Assembly: GCF_937425535.1 (NCBI RefSeq)
Contig: NZ_OW485601.1
Span: forward strand, 4,013,501 to 4,077,500
Direction of reading: 5' to 3'
Length of the DNA: 64,000 nt
From: Rhodovastum atsumiense
GTDB lineage: Bacteria > Pseudomonadota > Alphaproteobacteria > Acetobacterales > Acetobacteraceae
Shown: one piece after another, positions 49,890 through 59,444 of the stretch
Numbering within the stretch: position 1 is the first letter of the stretch
Layout: each line of letters begins with the position of its first letter
Translations under genes and position numbers: made by a program
Notes under the pieces: model-generated
The model's database searches: none
What the model was told of the DNA's origin: nothing
The model's input: only the letters and a program-made list of their open reading frames with translations

Positions 49890-52538
49890 TCAGGCGGTCG
49901 CCCCCCGCCTGCCTTCAAGCCCCGCGTTGCCTTCGGGCCGCGTGGTGCCTTCCGGCGACGTGGTGCCTTCGAGCAATGCCGTGATCCTGTCGGCAAGATC
50001 GGCGATGCCGACCGGCTTGCCCAGCAGCGAGAACGTCGCCGACATCGCGCCCTGCATCGCCAGTTCGACGCCGTCGTCGACATGGCCGGTCAGCAGGATC
50101 GCCGGCAGGCCGCGGCGCCGCGCCTGCGCCTCGCGGATCAGGGCGATGCCGCTGATCCCGGGCATCAGCAGGTCGGTGACCAGCACGTCGACCGCCTCGC
50201 CCGCGTCCAGCCGCGCCAGCGCCGCCGGGCCGTCCCCGGCGGTGGCGACGACGAAGCCGGCCCGGCGCAGGCCGATGGCCAGGCTCCGCAGCAGGGGGGG
50301 CTCGTCATCGACCAGCAGCACCCGCCAGGCGGTCCCGGCGCGGGCCGGGGAGGTGGGGTCCGGCTCTGCCGCCTCCGCTTCCTGGCCGGGCGCCGGCAGC
50401 CAGAGCGAGACGGTGCAGCCTTGTCCGGGCGCGCTGTCGATGACCAGCGCGCCGCCGGATTGCTCGGCGAAGCCGCGGGCCATGGGCAGGCCGAGCCCGG
50501 TGCCGCGGCCGCGCGGCTTGGTGGTGAAGAAGGGCTCGCAGGCGCGCGCCAGCGTCGCCTCGTCCATGCCGGGGCCGGTGTCGCTGAGCGTGAAGCGGAC
50601 ATAGGCGCCCGGCTCCAGCGGCAACGGCGGCGCCGCGTCGGTCCCGACCGTCTCCACCGCGGCGAGGATCGTGAGCGTGCCGCCCTCGGGCATGGCGTCG
50701 CGGGCATTGACGGCGAGGTTGATCAGCGCCGCTTCCAACTGGCCGCGATCGGCCAGCAGGACCGGCAGGCCGGGTTCCACCGTGAAGCGCAGCACCACCG
50801 TGCTGGCCAAAGTGTGGGTCAGCACCTCGCGCATGTCATCCAGCAGGGCGGCGGGGTCGATGGGGCCGGCGCGCAGCTCGCCGCGGCGGGCGAAGGCGAG
50901 CAGCCGGCGGATGATGCCATGGCCGCGCTCGGTTGCGTCGGAAATCATGCCGACGCATTCGCCGACGCCGTTGTCCCCGCCCGCGTCGCCGTCGATCAGC
51001 GCCGCGCAATTGCTGATGATCTGCAGGATGTTGTTGAAGTCGTGCGCGATGCCGCCGGCGAGCTGGCCCAGTGCCGCCAGCTTCTCGCCCTGGCGCATCG
51101 CCTGCTCCGCCTGCTGCTGCTCCGCCGCCGCGCGCGTCAGGGCGGCGGTGCGCTCGGCCACCAGGCGTTCCAGCTCGGCATGGCTGCGCGCCAGCGCCTC
51201 GCGCGCGGCGACGGCGTCGGAGATGTCGGTGCCGGTGGCGAACCAGCGCGTGATGGCGCCGCTCTGCGGGTCGCGCACCGGCACCGCCCGGCCGAGGATC
51301 CAGCCATGGCCGCCATCCGCCCGGCGCAGCCGGTATTCCTGCTCGAACGCCTGGCCGGTGGTCACGCTGTGCCGCCATTGGGCCAGCACGCGGTCGCGGT
51401 CGTCGGGATGCAGGATGAAGGCCCAGTCGTCGTCCGTCCGCTGCTCCGGCGGGATCCCGGTGAACTCGTGCCAGCGCTGGTTATGGTAGTCCGTCATCCC
51501 GTCCGGCCGGGCGGACCAGACGAGCTGCGGCATGGCATCGGTGATGGCGCGGAACCGTGCCTCGCTCGCGCGCAGCGCCGCCTCGGCCTGCTTGCGCGCG
51601 GTGATCTCCTCGGAAAACAGCATCAGCCCGCCGACCGTCCCGTCCGCCCGGTGCCAGGGCGTCATCTCCCAGCGCACCCACTGCACGCGGCCGTCCGGGC
51701 GCCGGAACGGCTCCTCCTCGGCCGAGAGGGTTTCCCCGGCGAGCACGCGCCGGTTGTTGTCCCGCCAGTGCGAGGGTATTTCCGGGAAGATGTCGTAGTG
51801 GCTGAGGCCGATCAGCGCGTGCGGGTCCGGCACCTGCTCCAGCGCGAAGTCGCGCAGGAAGCGGCGGCTGATCGCGAGGTAGCGCATGTCATGGTCGAAC
51901 ATGGCGATGGCGGCGGGGGTGCGGTCCACGAACAGCCGCAGCAGCTCTTCCTGTTCCTGCAGGGCCGCCTTCGCCTCGAGCAGGTCGTGGACGTCGTTCG
52001 CCGTCCCGAGCCAGCGCAGGATCTCTCCCTTCGCCCCGCGCAACGGCACGGCCCGCACCTGGTGCCAGCGCCAGGCGCCGTCGCTGCCCCGGCGGATGCG
52101 CTGGCGGGAGACGAAGTCGGATCCGCTCCCCATCGCGTCCCGCCAGAGCGCCTGCACCCCGGGCAGGTCGTCGGGATGGATGGTGCTGGCCCAGCCTTCG
52201 CCCGCCATCTCCCCCGCACTCCGGCCGACATAGTCGAGCCAGTTGCGGCTGGTCCAACTGTTGGCGCCCGACGCTTCGGCCTCGAACAGCAGGCTTGGGA
52301 CGAACTCGGCCAGCACCCGGAAGCGCGCCTCGTTTTCGGGCAGGGGCTGCGCGCGCACCTGCGCCGCCGGAACGGTGCCGGCGCCGGCCTTGCCGGCCCG
52401 CCAGCGGTTGATCCCTTGCAGGATGCGGGCAACCGGGCGGCGGTTCAGCCATGCGCCCAGCAGCCCCGCGGGTCTCATGGTCCATCCGGTGAAGTGCAAC
52501 GGCAGGATCGCCAGCAGGCATGGCCACGAGCTTCTCAT
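49890..52538 (-). CDS. Hybrid kinase, three PAS domains + HisKA + receiver (copy 1)
   Basis: About 882 residues from ATG 52538 (GTG 52562 also in frame). A weakly hydrophobic N-terminus (SSWPCLLAILPLHFTGWTM) precedes three PAS domains (about 72-190, 195-315, 325-440), a coiled coil, and a kinase with phospho-His 499 (GGIAHDFNNILQIISNCAAL), LAVNARDAMPEGG, DTGPGM and GTGLGLPM. A C-terminal receiver (738-855) has Asp 789 (LVTDLLMPGISG). The last 25 residues repeat EGTT(S/R)PEG. The 3' half is nearly identical to the gene at 53007-55994. Confidence 0.9.
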   Translation of the reverse strand: MRSSWPCLLAILPLHFTGWTMRPAGLLGAWLNRRPVARILQGINRWRAGKAGAGTVPAAQVRAQPLPENEARFRVLAEFVPSLLFEAEASGANSWTSRNWLDYVGRSAGEMAGEGWASTIHPDDLPGVQALWRDAMGSGSDFVSRQRIRRGSDGAWRWHQVRAVPLRGAKGEILRWLGTANDVHDLLEAKAALQEQEELLRLFVDRTPAAIAMFDHDMRYLAISRRFLRDFALEQVPDPHALIGLSHYDIFPEIPSHWRDNNRRVLAGETLSAEEEPFRRPDGRVQWVRWEMTPWHRADGTVGGLMLFSEEITARKQAEAALRASEARFRAITDAMPQLVWSARPDGMTDYHNQRWHEFTGIPPEQRTDDDWAFILHPDDRDRVLAQWRHSVTTGQAFEQEYRLRRADGGHGWILGRAVPVRDPQSGAITRWFATGTDISDAVAAREALARSHAELERLVAERTAALTRAAAEQQQAEQAMRQGEKLAALGQLAGGIAHDFNNILQIISNCAALIDGDAGGDNGVGECVGMISDATERGHGIIRRLLAFARRGELRAGPIDPAALLDDMREVLTHTLASTVVLRFTVEPGLPVLLADRGQLEAALINLAVNARDAMPEGGTLTILAAVETVGTDAAPPLPLEPGAYVRFTLSDTGPGMDEATLARACEPFFTTKPRGRGTGLGLPMARGFAEQSGGALVIDSAPGQGCTVSLWLPAPGQEAEAAEPDPTSPARAGTAWRVLLVDDEPPLLRSLAIGLRRAGFVVATAGDGPAALARLDAGEAVDVLVTDLLMPGISGIALIREAQARRRGLPAILLTGHVDDGVELAMQGAMSATFSLLGKPVGIADLADRITALLEGTTSPEGTTRPEGNAGLEGRRGATA

Positions 52539-52585
52539 TCGGGGTTCCGCTTCGTTGAACACGGCGGCATCGCGTGCGCCGGTAT

Positions 52586-52630
52586 CCCGCCCTGGTTGGC
52601 CCCGCCCTGGTTGGCCCCGCCCTGGTTGGC
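52586..52630. repeat. Three perfect 15-bp tandem repeats
   Basis: CCCGCCCTGGTTGGC is repeated three times without mismatch. It lies just upstream of the hybrid kinase (copy 1) start, within the 468-bp gap between the two hybrid kinases. No gene is seen in that gap. The repeat is a likely slippage site and could lie in the mRNA leader. Confidence 0.8.
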
Positions 52631-53006
52631 ATCGTGGGCACAGGGCGCCGTTCCGGTCCTGTCGATAACCGGGGCAATATCTTCACATAATTGAAATTCC
52701 GCCTGTTTTTGGCGCTTGCTTGGTGTTCTCCGCCGGGTTGGGGCAGGGGATGAAAAAACCACCCGGCGCCTGGTCGAACGGGCATCCCGCCGACCTGGAA
52801 TGCGGCAGCATGACGCGGATTATTGCGGCGTGAAGTGCAGGGCTTGGCATTGCAAGCAACGTGCTTCACTGCTTGCCAGGATGATATAGTATTAAACCGC
52901 ACTCACCAGCAATGACATTACAGGGAGCAAAATATCAGGATTGGAAATATTCGAAAGCGCATCCAATCCTGCGGCAGGTCCCCGGCCGGCGGCGGTGTCC
53001 CCCGGC

Positions 53007-55994
53007 CTATGCCCGCTGGCTGCCGGGCGGGGGCGCGGCGCCCGTCCTGTCCCCTGGCCCCGGCCTGGCTTCGAGCAATGTCGTGATCCTGTCGGCAAGA
53101 TCGGGGATGCCGACCGGCTTGCCCAGCAGCGAGAACGTCGCCGACATCGCGCCCTGCATCGCCAGTTCGACGCCGTCGTCGACATGGCCGGTCAGCAGGA
53201 TCGCCGGCAGGCCACGGCGTCGCGCCTGCGCCTCGCGGATCAGGGCCATGCCGCTGATCCCGGGCATCAGCAGGTCGGTGACCAGCACGTCGACCGCCTC
53301 GCCCGCGTCCAGCCGCGCCAGCGCCGCCGGGCCGTCCCCGGCGGTGGCGACGACGAAGCCGGCCTGGCGCAGGCCGATGGCCAGGCTCCGCAGCAAGGCA
53401 GGCTCGTCATCGACCAGCAGCACCCGCCAGGCGATCCCGGCGCGGGCCGGGGCGGCGGGGGGCGGGGCCGCTGCCTCCACCTCCTGGCCGGGCGCCGGCA
53501 GCCAGAGCGAGACGGTGCAGCCTTGTCCGGGCGCGCTGTCGATGACCAGCGCGCCGCCGGATTGCTCGGCGAAGCCGCGGGCCATGGGCAGGCCGAGCCC
53601 GGTGCCGCCGCCGCGCGGCTTGGTGGTGAAGAAGGGTTCGCAGGCGCGCGCCAGCGTCGCCTCGTCCATGCCGGTGCCGGTGTCGCTGAGCGTGAAGCGG
53701 ACATAGGCGCCCGGCTCCAGTGGCAACGGCGGCGCCGCGTCGGGCCCGACCGTCTCCACCGCGGCGAGGATCGTGAGTGTGCCGCCCTCGGGCATGGCGT
53801 CGCGGGCATTGACGGCGAGGTTGATCAGCGCCGCTTCCAACTGGCCGCGATCGGCCAGCAGGACCGGCAGGCCGGGTTCCACCGCGAAGCGCAGCACCAC
53901 CGTGCTGGCCAGGGTGTGGGTCAGCACCTGGCGCATGTCATCCAGCAGGGCGGCGGGGTCGATGGGGCCGGCGCGCAGCTCGCCGCGGCGGGCGAAGGCG
54001 AGCAGCCGGCGGACGATGCCATGACCGCGCCCGGTTGCATCGGAAATCATGCCGATGCATTCGCCGACGATGTCGTCCTGGCCCGTGGCGCGGCCCCGCG
54101 CGTCGCGCGCGATCAGCGTCGCGCAGTTGCTGATGATCTGCAGGATATTGTTGAAGTCGTGCGCGATGCCGCCGGCGAGCTGGCCCAGCGCCGCCAGTTT
54201 CTCGCGCTGGCGCATCGCCTTCTCCGCCTGCTCCCGCTCTTCCGCCGCGCGCGTCAGGGCGGCGGTGCGCTCGGCCACCAGGCGTTCCAGCTCGGCATGG
54301 CTGCGCGCCAGCGCCTCGCGCGCTGCGACGGCGTCGGAGATGTCGGTGCAGGTGCCGAACCAGCGTGTGATGGCGCCGCTCTGCGGGTCGCGCACCGGCA
54401 GCGCCCGGCCCAGGATCCAGCAATGGCGGCCATCCGCCCGGTGCAGCCGGTATTCCTGCTCGAACGCCTCGCCGGTCACCAGGCAATGCCGCCAGTGCAT
54501 CCGCACGCGCTCGCGGTCGTCGGGATGCAGCATGGCACACCACGTCTCGATGGTGAGCGGCCCCGGCGCGAGTCCGGTGGCGTCCTGCCAGCGCCGGTTG
54601 TGATAATCGCGGGTCCCGTCCGGCCGGGCGGACCAGACCAGTTGCGGCATGGCATCGGTGATGGCGCGGAACCGGGCCTCGCTCTCGCGCAGCGCCGCTT
54701 CGGCCCGCACCCGCGCGGTCACGTCGAGCAGCACGCCGGCATCGCGCACCGCCACCCCCGCGGCGTCGCGCTCCACCCGGCCGCGCCCGAGCAGCCAGCG
54801 CTCGCCGCCATCCGGATGCGGGGCGGCGGAGCGGTAGACATGCTCGTAGGTCGTGGCTTCCGCCATGGCCCGCCGCCATCCCGCCTCGGCGGCGGCGCGG
54901 TCGTCCGGATGCACGGCCTCCAGCCAGTTCTGCGGTGTCATCTCGTGCGGCGCGCGGCCGTGCAGGGCGGGCACCTCGGGGGAGACGTGGTGTTCGCCGG
55001 TCAGGAGGTTCACGTCCCAGGTCCCGACATTCGCGCCTTCGGTCGCCAGTCGCAGCCGCGCCTCGCTCGCGCGCAGCGCCGCCTCGGCCTGCTTGCGCGC
55101 CGTGACCACCTCGGCGAACACCACCGCGCCGCCGATCGTGCCATCGGCGCGGTGCCAGGGCGTCATTTCCCAGCGCACCCATTCGGTCCGGCCGTCGCGG
55201 CGCTGGAACGAATCCTCCTCGGCCGAGAGCGTTTCCCCGGCCAGCACGCGGCGATGGATGTCGCGCCAGCGGGCGGGGTGTTCCGGGAAGGCATCATAAT
55301 GGCAGCGCCCGATCAGCGATTGCGGGTCGCATGGCTGGTCCTGGGCGATGTCGCGCAGGTAGCGGCGGCTGACCGCGAGGTAGCGCATCGCCGTGTCGAA
55401 CATGGCGATGGCGGCCGGGGCGCGGTCGACGAACAGCCGCAACTGCTCCCCTTGTTCCCGCAGCGCGGCCTGGGCCTCGACCAGGTCGTGGATATCGTTC
55501 ACCGCGCCAAGCCAGCGCCGGATCCTGCCGTCCGCGCCGCGCACGGGCAGGGCGCGCACCAGGTGCCAGCGCCAGGCGCCGTCGGCGGCGCGGCGGATGC
55601 GCTGGTGGCCGACATATTCCTTGCCGGTGCGCACCGATTCCTGCCAGCGCGGCAGCACTTCCCGCAGGTCGTCGGGGTGCATCGAACTGGCCCAGCCAAT
55701 CCCCGCCACCTCCGCGGCCCTGCGCTCGACGTAATCGAGCCAGGTCTGGTTGGCCCAGGTGTTGCCGCCCGTGGCATCGGCTTCGTACAGCATGCTCGGG
55801 ACGGCTTCGGCGAGGATCCGGAAACGCGCCTCGCTTTCGGCCAGGGCCTGTTCGCGGGCCCACGCCGTCAGGGCCAGCGGCCATCCGGCCCCGGCGAGCA
55901 GCCACGCCAGCCCGGTGAGAGGGCCGGCCCGGAACCCGATGCCACACAGCACGAGAAGGGCGATCAGCATCAGTGGTGACCTGGTGCATCTCAT
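53007..55994 (-). CDS. Hybrid kinase, four PAS domains + HisKA + receiver (copy 2)
   Basis: 995 residues. Two hydrophobic stretches lie at the N-terminus (LMLIALLVLCGIGF and GLAWLLAGAGWPLALTAW), suggesting a membrane anchor. Four PAS domains follow (about 52-175, 180-300, 305-435, 437-555). The kinase has His 612 (GGIAHDFNNILQIISNCATL) and the usual N and G boxes. The receiver has Asp 907 (LVTDLLMPGISG). From the last PAS to the receiver it is nearly identical to copy 1, with an extra PAS (305-435) inserted. Tandem same-strand placement points to duplication and later homogenisation. Confidence 0.9.
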   Translation of the reverse strand: MRCTRSPLMLIALLVLCGIGFRAGPLTGLAWLLAGAGWPLALTAWAREQALAESEARFRILAEAVPSMLYEADATGGNTWANQTWLDYVERRAAEVAGIGWASSMHPDDLREVLPRWQESVRTGKEYVGHQRIRRAADGAWRWHLVRALPVRGADGRIRRWLGAVNDIHDLVEAQAALREQGEQLRLFVDRAPAAIAMFDTAMRYLAVSRRYLRDIAQDQPCDPQSLIGRCHYDAFPEHPARWRDIHRRVLAGETLSAEEDSFQRRDGRTEWVRWEMTPWHRADGTIGGAVVFAEVVTARKQAEAALRASEARLRLATEGANVGTWDVNLLTGEHHVSPEVPALHGRAPHEMTPQNWLEAVHPDDRAAAEAGWRRAMAEATTYEHVYRSAAPHPDGGERWLLGRGRVERDAAGVAVRDAGVLLDVTARVRAEAALRESEARFRAITDAMPQLVWSARPDGTRDYHNRRWQDATGLAPGPLTIETWCAMLHPDDRERVRMHWRHCLVTGEAFEQEYRLHRADGRHCWILGRALPVRDPQSGAITRWFGTCTDISDAVAAREALARSHAELERLVAERTAALTRAAEEREQAEKAMRQREKLAALGQLAGGIAHDFNNILQIISNCATLIARDARGRATGQDDIVGECIGMISDATGRGHGIVRRLLAFARRGELRAGPIDPAALLDDMRQVLTHTLASTVVLRFAVEPGLPVLLADRGQLEAALINLAVNARDAMPEGGTLTILAAVETVGPDAAPPLPLEPGAYVRFTLSDTGTGMDEATLARACEPFFTTKPRGGGTGLGLPMARGFAEQSGGALVIDSAPGQGCTVSLWLPAPGQEVEAAAPPPAAPARAGIAWRVLLVDDEPALLRSLAIGLRQAGFVVATAGDGPAALARLDAGEAVDVLVTDLLMPGISGMALIREAQARRRGLPAILLTGHVDDGVELAMQGAMSATFSLLGKPVGIPDLADRITTLLEARPGPGDRTGAAPPPGSQRA

Positions 55995-56095
55995 CTGGAA
56001 GGCGCCCTCTCCCGGCAGTATGGGGAACGTTTCGGTCTATAATGGGAGTGCTATCATCTCCTGCCAGTCGTTGTCGCGGAAATGCCGGCGGCGCG

Positions 56096-56175
56096 GCGGG
56101 GGCAACCCGGCTCCCGGCCAGGAGGCTTTGCCTTCCGGACCGCGCTTTCGCGGGACGGGCTTTGCCTTTGGGGGC
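56096..56175. repeat. Dispersed hairpin repeat, degraded copy D
   Basis: About 80 bp in copy A orientation: CCAGGAGGCTTTGCCTTCCGG, CCGCGCTTTCGCGG and CGGGCTTTGCCTTTGGGG. The palindromes are partly broken. It lies in the 200-bp gap between the hybrid kinase (copy 2) and the HlyD-type adaptor. Confidence 0.55.
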
Positions 56176-56194
56176 CGTTATGTCCCCACGCCGC

Positions 56195-57460
56195 TCAGGG
56201 CTGCATCCCGTGCATGCTGTGGCCGAGCAGCGACCGGACCAGCCATTCCATCAGCGAATGGCGGTCGAGGATGATGTCGGCGCGCAACAACATGTCCGGC
56301 TGCAACGACCGCCGCTGGCCCTGGGATTCGACATCGGCGCGGTCGAGTGCCGCGGTCACGCGGTAGACCGGCTCGGTGGGCGTCAGCGGGCCGGTCATGT
56401 CCGCGGCGGTGAGCACGGTCTGCGACACCCGCACGATGTGCCCGCCATAGCTGCCGAAATTCTGGTAGGGGAAGGCGTCGTAGAGGATGCGCACCCGCTG
56501 GCCGAGCCGCACGAAGCCCATGGCCCGGGTCGGCACCAGCAATTCCGCCTGCATCGTGCCGCCGTCGGGGACGATGCTCATTTGCTGGCGCCGCGGGTCG
56601 GCCTGTTCGCCGACGGTTGCCTGCACGGCGGAGACGCGCCCGGAAATCGGGGCGCGAATGACATAGGCGCGCTTGCCGTTCACCTCGACGATGCGCTGCT
56701 GCAACGAGGACAGCTCGACATTCATGGTGTGGACACGTTCCGCCGTTGCCGCCGGCAGCCGCGCCAGCGCCGCCTGCTGCTCGACGAGCTGGTTGCGGCG
56801 GTCGGCGAGCTGCTGCGCCAGCGCGTCGAGGTTGATGCGGTTCTGCAGCACCGTCTCCCGCCGCTGGTTCAGGTCGACGGCGGAGATGAAGCCTTTCTCG
56901 TAGAGCTTGACGGCGGGATCGACCAGCGCCTGCGCCAGCCCGATCTTTTCCTGCTGCAGCCGGATCTGGGCCTGCAGGTCGGCCACGCTTTCGGTCAGGC
57001 CCTGGACCAGGGACTGCAGCCGGCGGGTTTCCGCGGCGGTGCGGATCGGCTCGGCGTCGATACGGTCCTTGAGGCGATCGCGCTGCTGGCGCAACGCGTC
57101 GAGGATCTCGCTGTTGACATCGGCGCCGTCGGTGGAGACCTGCGGCGTGGTGATGCTGAGCAGCGGCTGCCCGGCGACGACGTCCTGGCCTTCCTCGACG
57201 AGCACGGCGCCGATCACGCCGGTTTGCTGCGCGTAGATGCGTGCGGTGCCGGCGGTGGGCATGAGGTATCCCGCCACCGTCTCCTTGCGGCTGTAGGGGG
57301 TCTGGCTGAGCAGCACGACGATGGCCACGACGGCGGCGGTGACGATCCAGACCGCGACGCGCATCGACAGGGAATGCAGCGGCGCGATCTCGCCATCCGG
57401 GTGATGCTGCTGCTGGAATTCGATGACGTCGTGGCGAAACAGGCTGCGCGGGACTGCCAA
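56195..57460 (-). CDS. HlyD-family secretion adaptor, NHLM/bacteriocin-like
   Basis: About 421 residues from TTG 57460, chosen for a GGAG ribosome-binding site; ATG 57502 is an alternative. LFRHDVIEFQQQHHPDGEIA is followed by a helix (VAVWIVTAAVVAIVVLLSQT), a lipoyl half (AGYLMPTAGTARIYAQQTGV), a long coiled coil (about 100-225, with LQAQIRLQQEKIGLAQALVD), and a second lipoyl half with a barrel (VIRAPISGRVSAVQATVGEQ). It matches adaptors of ABC-type peptide exporters. No ABC transporter or peptide gene is visible nearby, so it is an orphan. It is divergent from the binding-protein gene at 57820. Confidence 0.8.
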   Translation of the reverse strand: MAVPRSLFRHDVIEFQQQHHPDGEIAPLHSLSMRVAVWIVTAAVVAIVVLLSQTPYSRKETVAGYLMPTAGTARIYAQQTGVIGAVLVEEGQDVVAGQPLLSITTPQVSTDGADVNSEILDALRQQRDRLKDRIDAEPIRTAAETRRLQSLVQGLTESVADLQAQIRLQQEKIGLAQALVDPAVKLYEKGFISAVDLNQRRETVLQNRINLDALAQQLADRRNQLVEQQAALARLPAATAERVHTMNVELSSLQQRIVEVNGKRAYVIRAPISGRVSAVQATVGEQADPRRQQMSIVPDGGTMQAELLVPTRAMGFVRLGQRVRILYDAFPYQNFGSYGGHIVRVSQTVLTAADMTGPLTPTEPVYRVTAALDRADVESQGQRRSLQPDMLLRADIILDRHSLMEWLVRSLLGHSMHGMQP

Positions 57461-57819
57461 CGCGGGTCTCCGGTTGAGAAAGGGACGAGGGCCGGATCGC
57501 ATCGGGCGCAACGGCTCGATGCACCATACTTCCCGACGGCCGGCCGTGTGGGAACGACGCCGCGAGGACAAACCTTCGTCAGAATCGCGCCGCGCGCGTT
57601 GTCGCCAGGGCACCCCGGGGACAACCGGTGGCTGTCCTTGCAGCCGGGGCCGCAGCCGGAGGGTAATTATAACGAAATAACAACAAAAATGCCGGGGCGG
57701 GATCAGCCTGCGCTTCACATCGATGCGATGCCGGGCATTTGCCGGGGCGGGAACTTGCGGCTGGCGGTCATCCCGAAAATGATGCGGGCAAATATATTGG
57801 TCAATTCAAGGGAGATATT
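57461..57819. other. Divergent promoter region, adaptor/TAXI protein
   Basis: No gene seen. It holds an AT-rich block near 57661-57690 (TTATAACGAAATAACAAC) and two copies of TGCCGGGGCGGGA (57690-57702 and 57740-57752) spaced 50 bp apart. These could be regulator sites for either divergent gene. Confidence 0.45.
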
Positions 57820-58920
57820 GTGAAATACATTATCGCCTTGTGCCTGTTCCTCTGTTCCGCGAGCCTTGCCTGGGCCCAGAAGCCGGGCTCGGCCCAGGTC
57901 GCGCGCGTCAACCAGGGAACCGTCGGCGTGATCACCGGCATGGAAGGCGGCACCTACGCGCGCACCGCCGCCGACCTGACCCTGCTCGATGACGACACGC
58001 TGCGCGTCCTGCCCGCGCTCGGCAAGGGATCGCTGCAGAACCTGTCGGACATCCTCTACCTGCGCGGCATCGACATCGGCTTCGTGCAGGCCGACGCGCT
58101 GGCCTATGCGAAGCAGCACGGGCTGTTCCCCAATCTCACGCAGAGCCTGCGCTACATCGCCAAGCTCTACGACGAGGAGGTTCACGTCATCGCCCGCCAG
58201 GACATCGCGCGGATCGAGGACCTGGAGGGCCAGCGCGTCAATGTCGATGTCGCCGGCAGCGGTTCGGCAATGACGGCGGAGATCCTGCTCGACATGCTGG
58301 GGATCAAGGCGGTGGTCGAGCACGAGCGCCAGGCAAGCGGCGTGCAGCGGCTGAAGGACGGGGAGATCGCCGCGATCATCCATGTCGGCGGCGCGCCGAT
58401 CCCGCTGTTTGCCGGTCTGTCGGCCGCGCAGGGGCTGCATCTCCTGCCGGTGCCGCTGACGCAGGCGCTGGCGGAGACCTACCTGCCCGACCGCTTCACC
58501 CATGACAACTACCCGTTGCTGGTGGCGGAGGGCGAGGCGGTGCCGACGCTGGCGGTTGGCGACGTGATGGCGGTGTTCGCCTGGGCGCCGAACACCGAGC
58601 GGTACAACAAGGTCGCGCGCTTCGTGGAGGCGTTCTTCGGCCGCTTCGACGAATTCCAGCGCCCGCCGCGCCATCCCAAGTGGCGTGAGGTGAACCTGAC
58701 CGCGGAGGTTCCCGGCTGGACGCGCTTCCAGCCTGCGCATGACTGGCTGGTGCGCCAGACCACTGCCGGCACCGCGGGGCAGGCCACGCAGGCGTCGTTC
58801 AATGCCTTCCTGACGCAGAGCGGCGCGCCGGCCAATGCCGCGGCGATGAGCGAGGCCGGGAAGGAAGCGCTGTTCAGGCAGTTCCTGCTCTGGCAGAAGC
58901 AGCGCGCGCCGCGGCCATGA
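57820..58920 (+). CDS. TAXI-family periplasmic binding protein
   Basis: 366 residues from GTG 57820, which has a strong GGGAGA ribosome-binding site. A signal peptide (VKYIIALCLFLCSASLAWAQ) precedes a TAXI-type binding domain: VGVITGMEGGTYARTAADLT, LGKGSLQNLSDILYLRGIDI with GFVQADALAYAKQHG, RQDIARIEDLEGQRVNVDVA and GSGSAMTAEILLDMLGI. TAXI proteins bring ligands to TRAP transporters. No TRAP permease gene is nearby, so it may serve a distant permease or act as a sensor. A small hypothetical follows 31 bp downstream. Confidence 0.85.
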   Translation: MKYIIALCLFLCSASLAWAQKPGSAQVARVNQGTVGVITGMEGGTYARTAADLTLLDDDTLRVLPALGKGSLQNLSDILYLRGIDIGFVQADALAYAKQHGLFPNLTQSLRYIAKLYDEEVHVIARQDIARIEDLEGQRVNVDVAGSGSAMTAEILLDMLGIKAVVEHERQASGVQRLKDGEIAAIIHVGGAPIPLFAGLSAAQGLHLLPVPLTQALAETYLPDRFTHDNYPLLVAEGEAVPTLAVGDVMAVFAWAPNTERYNKVARFVEAFFGRFDEFQRPPRHPKWREVNLTAEVPGWTRFQPAHDWLVRQTTAGTAGQATQASFNAFLTQSGAPANAAAMSEAGKEALFRQFLLWQKQRAPRP

Positions 58921-58951
58921 CCCCTTGCCGTCCCCAGGGAGGAAACATCGA

Positions 58952-59398
58952 ATGCCGTCCGCGCAACAGATCATCCTCGGCCCGTCGTCGGATGCCCGGC
59001 CCTGCCCGATCGACGTGACCTTCGATGCCATCCATCATGGCAGGGCGGCGAGCTGCACCATCATCGGCCCCGGAAACCGGCAGGTGGGGGTGGCCACGCT
59101 GCATGATGTGGGGCCTTTCGTGCTCCCGGGGCACTTGCTGGCGACGCCCGAGCATCTGCACGGGACCATCGAGACCCGGGTGCCGCCTCCGCCGGGAACG
59201 CGGTCGCCGGGGTCCTTCCGGACCGTGGGCAGCATCGATGTCTATCCCTCCTTCATCTCCCCGGTCCACGAGATCCTGCTGCAGATCGGCGGGCGGACGC
59301 AGGACCTGCAGGCAACCTGCGCGGGCGGCAGTGTCCGGGCCACCGCGGCGGATGGTTCCGTCTACGCCTTCACCTTCGCGCAACACGCGCCGCCGTGA
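58952..59398 (+). CDS. Hypothetical protein downstream of the TAXI gene
   Basis: 148 residues; the ATG at 58952 has a GGGAGGA ribosome-binding site. It has no signal peptide. The sequence is beta-rich with Gly/Pro turns (IILGPSSDARPCPIDVTFDA, GPGNRQVGVATLHDVGPFVL) and VYPSFISPVHEILLQIGG. I do not recognise a family. It is probably co-transcribed with the TAXI protein and converges with the crystallin-like gene across a perfect hairpin. Confidence 0.65.
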   Translation: MPSAQQIILGPSSDARPCPIDVTFDAIHHGRAASCTIIGPGNRQVGVATLHDVGPFVLPGHLLATPEHLHGTIETRVPPPPGTRSPGSFRTVGSIDVYPSFISPVHEILLQIGGRTQDLQATCAGGSVRATAADGSVYAFTFAQHAPP

Positions 59399-59407
59399 CG
59401 AGGCCGC

Positions 59408-59431
59408 GGGCGGGAGAGTGGCCTCCCGCCC
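59408..59431. terminator. Hairpin between convergent genes
   Basis: A perfect 9-bp stem GGGCGGGAG/CTCCCGCCC with a 6-nt loop lies 10 bp after the hypothetical's stop and 14 bp before the end of the crystallin-like gene. It should end transcription from both sides. Confidence 0.65.
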
Positions 59432-59444
59432 CGGCGCCGCCCGG

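Noticed and set aside
49593-55979. Two thousand-codon open frames on the plus strand, antisense to the hybrid kinases
   Set aside because: They mirror the conserved kinase genes on the other strand, show no domain, and are similar to each other only because the kinases are duplicated.
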